Shown here in pieces: positions 42,233 through 47,057 of a stretch of DNA of 47,057 nt; within the stretch, counting starts at the first letter, position 1; each line of letters begins with the position of its first letter. Where the stretch lies: positions 1-47,057 of the forward strand of contig NZ_CAACUY010000056.1 of assembly GCF_900659615.1 (NCBI RefSeq), written 5' to 3'. The notes under the pieces are model-generated. The model saw nothing but the letters and a program-made list of their open reading frames with translations, was not told the origin of the DNA and searched no databases. Made by a program: the position numbers and the translations under genes. The stretch is from Actinomadura fibrosa (GTDB lineage: Bacteria; Actinomycetota; Actinomycetes; Streptosporangiales; Streptosporangiaceae).

Positions 42233-42250
42233 CCTACCTATTTAGCAGGG
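42233..42250 (-). promoter_or_regulatory. second copy of the CCTACCT-type motif
   Basis: CCTACCTATTTAGCAGGG lies in the region between the GST-like gene and rmlA; see the entry at 40621. It is a partial inverted repeat (CCTnC...GnAGG). Confidence 0.25.
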
Positions 42251-42328
42251 AGTGGTCGTGCGGCCCTAGGGGTTCAGGGGGAAATGACAGGGGAACGCGC
42301 GGCGGTGCTCCACCGGACGATGGGAATC

Positions 42329-43393
42329 ATGAAAGCCCTGGTCCTTTCGGGTGGGTCCGGAACACGGCTGCGCCCCATCACGCACACGTCCGCGAAACAG
42401 CTGGTGCCCGTCGGGAACAAGCCGGTGCTCTTCTACGGGCTGGAGGCGATCGCCGACGCGGGCATCACCGAGGTCGGCATCGTGGTCGGCGAGACCGCCG
42501 CGGAGATCGAGGCGGCCGTCGGCGACGGGTCGCGGTTCGGGCTGCGCGTCACCTACCTCCGGCAGGAGGCGCCGCTCGGGCTCGCGCACGGCGTCCTCAT
42601 CGCGCGGGACTTCCTCGGCGACGAGGACTTCCTGCTCTTCCTCGGCGACAACTTCATCGTCGGCGGCATCACCGGCGTCGTGGACGGCTTCCGCGCGGAC
42701 CCGTCCGACGCGCGGCTGCTGCTCACCGAGGTGCCGGACCCGACCCGCTTCGGCGTCGCGGAGCTGGACGCGGACGGGCGGATCATCGGCATCGAGGAGA
42801 AGCCGAGCCGCCCGAAGAGCGACCTGGCCCTGGTCGGGGTGTACCTCTTCGGCCCGGCGGTGCACCGGGCGGTCCGCGCGATCGCGCCGTCGCCGCGGGG
42901 CGAGCTGGAGATCAGCGACGCCATCCAGTGGCTGCTGGACGAGGGCCTGGACGTCCGGTCGACGACGATCACGGGGTACTGGAAGGACACCGGCGACGTC
43001 GACGACATGCTGGAGGCCAACCGCACCGTGCTGGAGGGCCTGGAGCACCGGGTCGAGGGCGACGTGGACGCCGACACCGAGATCATCGGGCGGGTGCGGA
43101 TCGCGGCCGGCGCGATCGTCAAGGGGTCGCGCATCGTGGGCCCGGCGATCATCGGCGCGGACGCGCGGATCGCCGGCTCCTACATCGGCCCGTTCACCTC
43201 CATCGCCGACGGGGTCCGCGTCGAGGACAGCGAGATCGAGTACTCGATCGTGCTCGACGGCTCGTCCATCCAGGGCGTGCGGCCCATCGAGGCGTCCCTG
43301 GTCGGACGGGCCGTCGAGGTCACCCCGGCCTCGCGGACCCGCGCGGCGCACCGGCTCGTCCTCGGCGACTACAGCAGGGTCCGGATCTCATGA
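42329..43393 (+). CDS. rmlA: glucose-1-phosphate thymidylyltransferase (long, antibiotic-type)
   Basis: 354 residues from ATG 42329 (MKALVLSGGSGTRLRP); earlier in-frame starts are not supported by a better ribosome binding site. Nucleotidyl-transferase motifs GGSGTRLRPIT, SAKQLVPVGNKP, FLLFLGDNFIVGG and EKPSRPKSDLALVGVYLF. The last ~110 residues are a left-handed beta-helix (IIGRVRIAAGAIVKGS, IIGADARIAGSYIGP), as in StrD-type long RmlA proteins linked to deoxysugar clusters. Makes dTDP-glucose. Overlaps rmlB (ATGA). Confidence 0.93.
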   Translation: MKALVLSGGSGTRLRPITHTSAKQLVPVGNKPVLFYGLEAIADAGITEVGIVVGETAAEIEAAVGDGSRFGLRVTYLRQEAPLGLAHGVLIARDFLGDEDFLLFLGDNFIVGGITGVVDGFRADPSDARLLLTEVPDPTRFGVAELDADGRIIGIEEKPSRPKSDLALVGVYLFGPAVHRAVRAIAPSPRGELEISDAIQWLLDEGLDVRSTTITGYWKDTGDVDDMLEANRTVLEGLEHRVEGDVDADTEIIGRVRIAAGAIVKGSRIVGPAIIGADARIAGSYIGPFTSIADGVRVEDSEIEYSIVLDGSSIQGVRPIEASLVGRAVEVTPASRTRAAHRLVLGDYSRVRIS

Positions 43394-44355
43394 CGCGGAT
43401 CCTCGTCACGGGCGGCGCGGGGTTCATCGGCTCGCACTACGTCCGCAGGCTCCTCGGTCCCGAGGGGCCCGGGGACGCGGCGGTCACCGTGCTGGACGCG
43501 CTCACCTACGCGGGCAACCGGGCGAACCTGGCCGCGGTCGAGGACCATCCGGGCTTCCGGTTCGTCCACGGCGACATCTGCGACGCCGCGCTCGTCGGCG
43601 AGCTGGTCGCCGCGCACGACCAGGTGGTGCACTTCGCCGCGGAGTCGCACGTGGACCGCTCGATCGAGGCGGCGGGGGACTTCGTCCGCACCAACGTCCT
43701 CGGGACGGGCACGCTGCTGGACGCGGCGCTCCGCTCGGGCCTGGGCACGTTCGTCCACGTGTCCACCGACGAGGTGTACGGGTCGGTGGAGGAGGGGTTC
43801 TCACCGGAGACGGCGCCGCTGAGCCCGAACTCCCCCTACGCGGCGTCCAAGGCCGCCGCGGACCTGCTCGCGCTGTCCTACCACCGCACGCACGGCCTGG
43901 ACGTGCGGGTGACGCGCTGCTCCAACAACTACGGGCCGTACCACCACCCGGAGAAGGTCATCCCGCTGTTCGTGACGCGGCTGCTGGAGGGGCGGCGCGT
44001 CCCGCTGTACGGCGACGGGCTGAACGTGCGGGACTGGCTGCACGTGGACGACCACGTGCGCGCCGTCGAGCTGGTGCGCGTCAAGGGCGCGCCCGGCGAG
44101 GTCTACAACATCGGCGGCGGGACGCAGCTGACGAACCGGGAGCTGACCGGGCTGCTCCTCGCGGCGACCGGCGCCGGCTGGGACCGGGTCGAGCACGTGC
44201 CCGACCGCAAGGGCCACGACCGGCGCTACGCCGTCGACGACGGCAAGATCCGCGCCGAGCTGGGGTTCGAGGCGAGGACCGGCTTCGCCGCCGGCCTCGC
44301 CTCGACCGTCACCTGGTACCGCGAGAACCGCCACTGGTGGAAGCCGCTGGTGTGA
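43390..44355 (+). CDS. rmlB: dTDP-glucose 4,6-dehydratase
   Basis: 321 residues from ATG 43390. Rossmann GGAGFIGSHYVR, catalytic VHVSTDEVYGSVEEG and YAASKAAADLL (Y-x3-K), RCSNNYGPYHHPEKVIP and GDGLNVRDWLHVDDH. Converts dTDP-glucose to the 4-keto-6-deoxy sugar. Shares its promoter with rmlA. The last 47 nt overlap the opposing Gfo/Idh gene. Confidence 0.95.
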   Translation: MTRILVTGGAGFIGSHYVRRLLGPEGPGDAAVTVLDALTYAGNRANLAAVEDHPGFRFVHGDICDAALVGELVAAHDQVVHFAAESHVDRSIEAAGDFVRTNVLGTGTLLDAALRSGLGTFVHVSTDEVYGSVEEGFSPETAPLSPNSPYAASKAAADLLALSYHRTHGLDVRVTRCSNNYGPYHHPEKVIPLFVTRLLEGRRVPLYGDGLNVRDWLHVDDHVRAVELVRVKGAPGEVYNIGGGTQLTNRELTGLLLAATGAGWDRVEHVPDRKGHDRRYAVDDGKIRAELGFEARTGFAAGLASTVTWYRENRHWWKPLV

Positions 44356-45364
44356 CCGGGCCGTCCGGCCCGGCCGGGTCCAGCGCGCGGCGCCGCACCC
44401 GGTCGACCAGGCGGGCCTGGTCGACCAGGGACCGGCCCTCCAGGACGGACGGGACGCCGTCGCGGACCCGCGCGACGAAGGCCGCGGCGGCGGAGGCGAA
44501 GTGGTCCTCGGCGGGGAGGGTCAGCTCCTCGACGCGGTCCTGGTGCTCGATCCGGATGACCGCGCGGTGCGCCGCCGACGGCGTGTAGGCCCAGGTCAGC
44601 TCGATGCGCCCGGTGCTGCCCCACAGCGCGTACCGCGACCGGTACGCGCGCTCGGCGCCCCAGGTCAGGTGGGCGGTCACGCCGCCCGGCGCGACGAGCA
44701 GCGCCCCGCCGGACACGTCCACGCCCCGGGCCTCGTCGACGTGCGCGTAGACGCCGCGGATCTCCAGGTCGGCTCCGAGGTAGAGCAGCGCGGTCCGCAG
44801 CGGGTAGACGCCGACCTCGGTCAGCACCCCTCCCCCGAGGTCGGACCGGTAGATGTTGCGGCCGTCCGCCATCGGCGGGAACGCGAACTCGGCGGTGAGC
44901 GTGCGCAGCTCCCCGATGGCGCCCCGGGCCAGCAGGGCGCGGACCTCGGCGTGCTGGGAGTGGCACAGGAACATGAAGTTCTCCAGCAGCGCCAGCCCGC
45001 GCGACTCGGCGAGCGCGACCAGCGCCTCGGTCTCCTCCGCGGACGCCGTCAGCGGCTTCTCCGCCAGCACGTGACGGCCGGACCGCAGCGCCCGCCCGAT
45101 CCACTCGGCGTGCAGGTGCACGGGCAGCGGCAGGTACACCGCGTCGACGTCCGGGCGCTCCAGCAGCGCCTCGTAGCCGGTCACGGGCTCGGCGCCGAAC
45201 CGGCCGGCGAAGCGCCGGGCCTTGGCCGGGTCGCGGCTGGCGATCGCCGTCAGCCGGACGTCCGGGTGGGCGGCCAGCGCCGGCAGCGCGCGCCGCCAGG
45301 CGATGTCCGCACAGCCGATGACGCCGATTCTCAGTGGTCCGGAATTCACGGCCGCGGCCTCCAT
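44309..45364 (-). CDS. Gfo/Idh/MocA oxidoreductase, NDP-hexose 3-ketoreductase-like
   Basis: 351 residues from ATG 45364. NAD(P)-binding IGVIGCADIAWRRALPAL, GYEALLERPDVDAVYLPLPVHLHAEW, and the catalytic EKPL (VLAEKPLTAS); the C-terminal domain has GGGVLTEVGVYPLR. Closest to the 3-ketoreductases of 2,6-dideoxysugar pathways (for example KijD10 or TylC1-type), which reduce the 3-keto group after 2,3-dehydratation. Its 3' end overlaps rmlB by 47 nt on the opposite strand, and its start faces the 2,3-dehydratase gene. Confidence 0.85.
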   Translation of the reverse strand: MEAAAVNSGPLRIGVIGCADIAWRRALPALAAHPDVRLTAIASRDPAKARRFAGRFGAEPVTGYEALLERPDVDAVYLPLPVHLHAEWIGRALRSGRHVLAEKPLTASAEETEALVALAESRGLALLENFMFLCHSQHAEVRALLARGAIGELRTLTAEFAFPPMADGRNIYRSDLGGGVLTEVGVYPLRTALLYLGADLEIRGVYAHVDEARGVDVSGGALLVAPGGVTAHLTWGAERAYRSRYALWGSTGRIELTWAYTPSAAHRAVIRIEHQDRVEELTLPAEDHFASAAAAFVARVRDGVPSVLEGRSLVDQARLVDRVRRRALDPAGPDGPVTPAASTSGGSRGTR

Positions 45365-45546
45365 TCACGGAAGGGTCGAATCACGACGAGACTAGGCGCG
45401 GGGTACGGGTCGCATTCCCCCTGACGTGGGCTTCCTCCGCCCCGGAGGGTCCCCCTACGCGTCCCCTGAACATCGTCGCGCGGCACCGCGGAAAGCCCCG
45501 CGGCTGCATTCTGGAAACTCCCGTACCGACCATTCGAGGAGGACCG

Positions 45547-47057
45547 ATGTCGGGGATTCTCGCGGCGCTGACGACCGACCACCGGAGGGCCGTGCGGATC
45601 GCCGAGTCGGCGCAGGCGGCCGAGGGCGTCCTGACGCTGGAGCGGTTCCGCGCGTGGTTCGCCGAGCGCCGCCGCGAGGACGCCTCCCGGGTGGAGCGGA
45701 TCCCGCTGGACGAGCTGGACCGCTGGCGCACCGATCCCGCCACCGGCGACATCGCCCACGAGAGCGGCCGGTTCTTCGCGGTGACGGGCCTGTCCGCCGA
45801 GGTCGCCGGAGCGGCGGTGCCCGCCTGGACGCAGCCGATCCTGCTGCAACCGGAGATCGGCATCCTCGGCATCCTCGCCAAGGAGATCGACGGGGTGCTG
45901 CACTTCCTCATGCAGGCCAAGAACGAGCCCGGCAACCCCGACGGCGTGGAGATCTCCCCCACCGTGCAGGCGACGCGGAGCAACTACACGCGCGTCCACC
46001 GGGGCGCCCCGGTCCCCTACCTCGACTACTTCCGCGACACCCGCCGGCACCACGTGATCGCGGACGTGCTCCAGTCGGAGCAGGGGTCGTGGTTCTTCCA
46101 GAAGCGCAACCGCAACATCATCGTCGAGACGACGGACGAGGTGGAGCCGCTGGAGGGCTTCGCCTGGCTCACCCTCGGCCAGCTCCACCGGCTGCTGGCG
46201 GGCGACACGGTGGTCAACATGGACGCGCGGACGGTGCTGTCGTGCCTGCCGTTCTCGGGGGTGGGGCTGTCGTCGTCCCACGCGTTCCCCGGGCAGGAGT
46301 TCCGGCAGTCCGTGCTGCGCTCGTACAGCGAGGAGTTCGCGGGGCTGCACGACATCGGCGGCATCCTGAGCTGGATTACCGAGACGCGCAGCAGGCACGA
46401 GGTCGCGGCGCGGCGCGTCCCGCTGCGCGACGCCGAGCTCTGGCACCGCAGGGACGGGACGATCGAGCACGAGTCCGGGCTGTTCTTCCGGGTGATCGGG
46501 GTGCGCGTGGAGAGCGGGCACCGCGAGGTGTCGCGCTGGGACCAGCCGCTGGTGGAGCCGATCGGGGTCGGCGTCAACGCGTTCCTGGTCAAGCGGGTGG
46601 ACGGGGTGCTGCACGCGCTCGTGCACGCCGGGGTCCAGCCCGGTTTCCGCGACGTCCTGGAGCTCGGCCCGACCGTGCGCTGCACGCCGGGCAACTACGC
46701 CTGGCTGCCCGCGGCGGCCCGGCCTCCGTTCCTGGACGAGGTGCTGTCCGCGCCGCCCGAGCGGATCCGGTTCGCGAGCGTCCTGTCGGAGGAGGGCGGC
46801 CGGTTCCGCGACGCCCGCAACCGCTACATGATCATCGAGACGGACGCCGGGCACGCGCCCGACCCGGGGCCCGACTACCGGTGGCTGACGCTGCACCAGC
46901 TCGTCGGGCTGCTGCGGCACAGCCACTACGTCAGCGTGGAGGCGCGCAGCCTGGTCGCCTGCCTGCACAGCCTCGGCGGCCTCCTCGGGATCGCCCATGG
47001 TGCGGTTGGCGACCGCCCACATCCGGCTGCGGTGGCGCTTGACCAACTCGGCGAAGG
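45547..47057 (+). CDS. NDP-hexose 2,3-dehydratase, no stop before window end
   Basis: ATG 45547 (MSGILAALTTDHRRAV) with GAGGAC upstream. Two homologous halves: GDIAHESGRFFAVTG / GTIEHESGLFFRVIG, then WTQPILLQPEIGILG / WDQPLVEPIGVGVN, and the RNRNIIVE / RNRYMIIE blocks, as in TylX3/EvaA-type enzymes. The real C-terminus should follow SLVACLHSL (about 46974); instead the frame runs on into sequence that is antisense to a sigma factor. The enzyme begins the removal of the C2 hydroxyl of the 4-keto-6-deoxy sugar. Coordinates after 46974 are probably not true product. Confidence 0.88.
   Translation, partial: MSGILAALTTDHRRAVRIAESAQAAEGVLTLERFRAWFAERRREDASRVERIPLDELDRWRTDPATGDIAHESGRFFAVTGLSAEVAGAAVPAWTQPILLQPEIGILGILAKEIDGVLHFLMQAKNEPGNPDGVEISPTVQATRSNYTRVHRGAPVPYLDYFRDTRRHHVIADVLQSEQGSWFFQKRNRNIIVETTDEVEPLEGFAWLTLGQLHRLLAGDTVVNMDARTVLSCLPFSGVGLSSSHAFPGQEFRQSVLRSYSEEFAGLHDIGGILSWITETRSRHEVAARRVPLRDAELWHRRDGTIEHESGLFFRVIGVRVESGHREVSRWDQPLVEPIGVGVNAFLVKRVDGVLHALVHAGVQPGFRDVLELGPTVRCTPGNYAWLPAAARPPFLDEVLSAPPERIRFASVLSEEGGRFRDARNRYMIIETDAGHAPDPGPDYRWLTLHQLVGLLRHSHYVSVEARSLVACLHSLGGLLGIAHGAVGDRPHPAAVALDQLGE
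46975..47057 (-). pseudogene. sigma-factor (ECF type) region-2 fragment, cut at both ends
   Basis: Read on the minus strand from the window edge: FAELVKRHRSRMWAVANRTM and GDPEEAAEA, the start of region 2 of ECF-type sigma factors (F-x2-L-x3-RH-x2-R... GD-x-E-A-x-D/E). The expected next residues (VQDAL) are replaced at ~46974 by antisense dehydratase sequence. Upstream part is outside the window. Either a broken sigma gene or a chimeric end. Confidence 0.55.

Noticed and set aside
45346..46970. Long minus-strand frame opposite the 2,3-dehydratase
   Set aside because: Translation is typical antisense Arg/Asp/Val-rich text; only the last piece near 47 kb is sigma-like. VQAGDQAA looks sigma-like but is antisense dehydratase.

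Overview
The window is very GC-rich with strong third-position GC bias and reads as chromosome of a filamentous actinomycete. An SsgB-type cell-division protein, a polyphosphate glucokinase, and a likely mycothiol-linked GST-like reductase point to a morphologically complex genus; Actinomadura or a relative is my guess, not a proof. No CRISPR array, phage module or replication origin is visible.

Region 1 (1-11.0 kb) is an accessory RiPP-type locus. On the plus strand lie a membrane-anchored alpha/beta hydrolase, a B12-binding radical SAM enzyme of the RiPP-maturation type and a DUF5825-like partner. Facing them on the minus strand are a TPP-dependent enzyme, a 63-codon small ORF, an M29-type aminopeptidase-like gene, a 47-residue candidate precursor peptide lying between two hairpins, an amidohydrolase, and a DrrA/DrrB-type ABC exporter. 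The two arms converge with only 5 nt between stop codons. Five genes here carry apparent single-base frameshifts (six indels), and the radical SAM protein has Tyr where its third cluster cysteine is expected, so the locus is either decaying or badly sequenced.

Region 2 (11.0-14.4 kb) holds two small hypothetical genes and a transposase graveyard with IS481-like, IS110-like and IS5-like pieces butted together. It ends at a tRNA-Val(CAC) whose 3' end points at the whole accessory block. The left window edge is an IS5-type transposase N-terminus.

Region 3 (14.5-29.2 kb) is well-kept chromosome: a YhgE/Pip-like membrane protein, a PGPGW protein, ssgB, sthA and ppgK. It also has a six-gene overlapping minus-strand operon (substrate-binding lipoprotein, two permeases, ATPase, PHP hydrolase, GH38 alpha-mannosidase) that looks built to import and trim a mannose-containing glycan. 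An aminotransferase class IV gene and an ArsR-type regulator follow.

Region 4 (29.4-42.2 kb) has a tRNA Gly-Cys-Val cluster with terminator and a set of single genes: RibD/DHFR-like reductase, CorA, a signal-peptidase-like lipoprotein without the catalytic serine, a permease/TIGR03943 pair, a divergent MFS/HxlR pair with a duplicated operator-like site, DUF488, a secreted ricin-type lectin, cytochrome P450, a YdcF-like protein, a GNAT enzyme and a GST-like reductase.

Region 5 (42.3-47.06 kb) encodes early NDP-deoxysugar steps: rmlA, rmlB, a Gfo/Idh ketoreductase-like gene and an NDP-hexose 2,3-dehydratase. The last ~85 bases switch abruptly to antisense sigma-factor sequence, suggesting a recombination or contig-end artefact.
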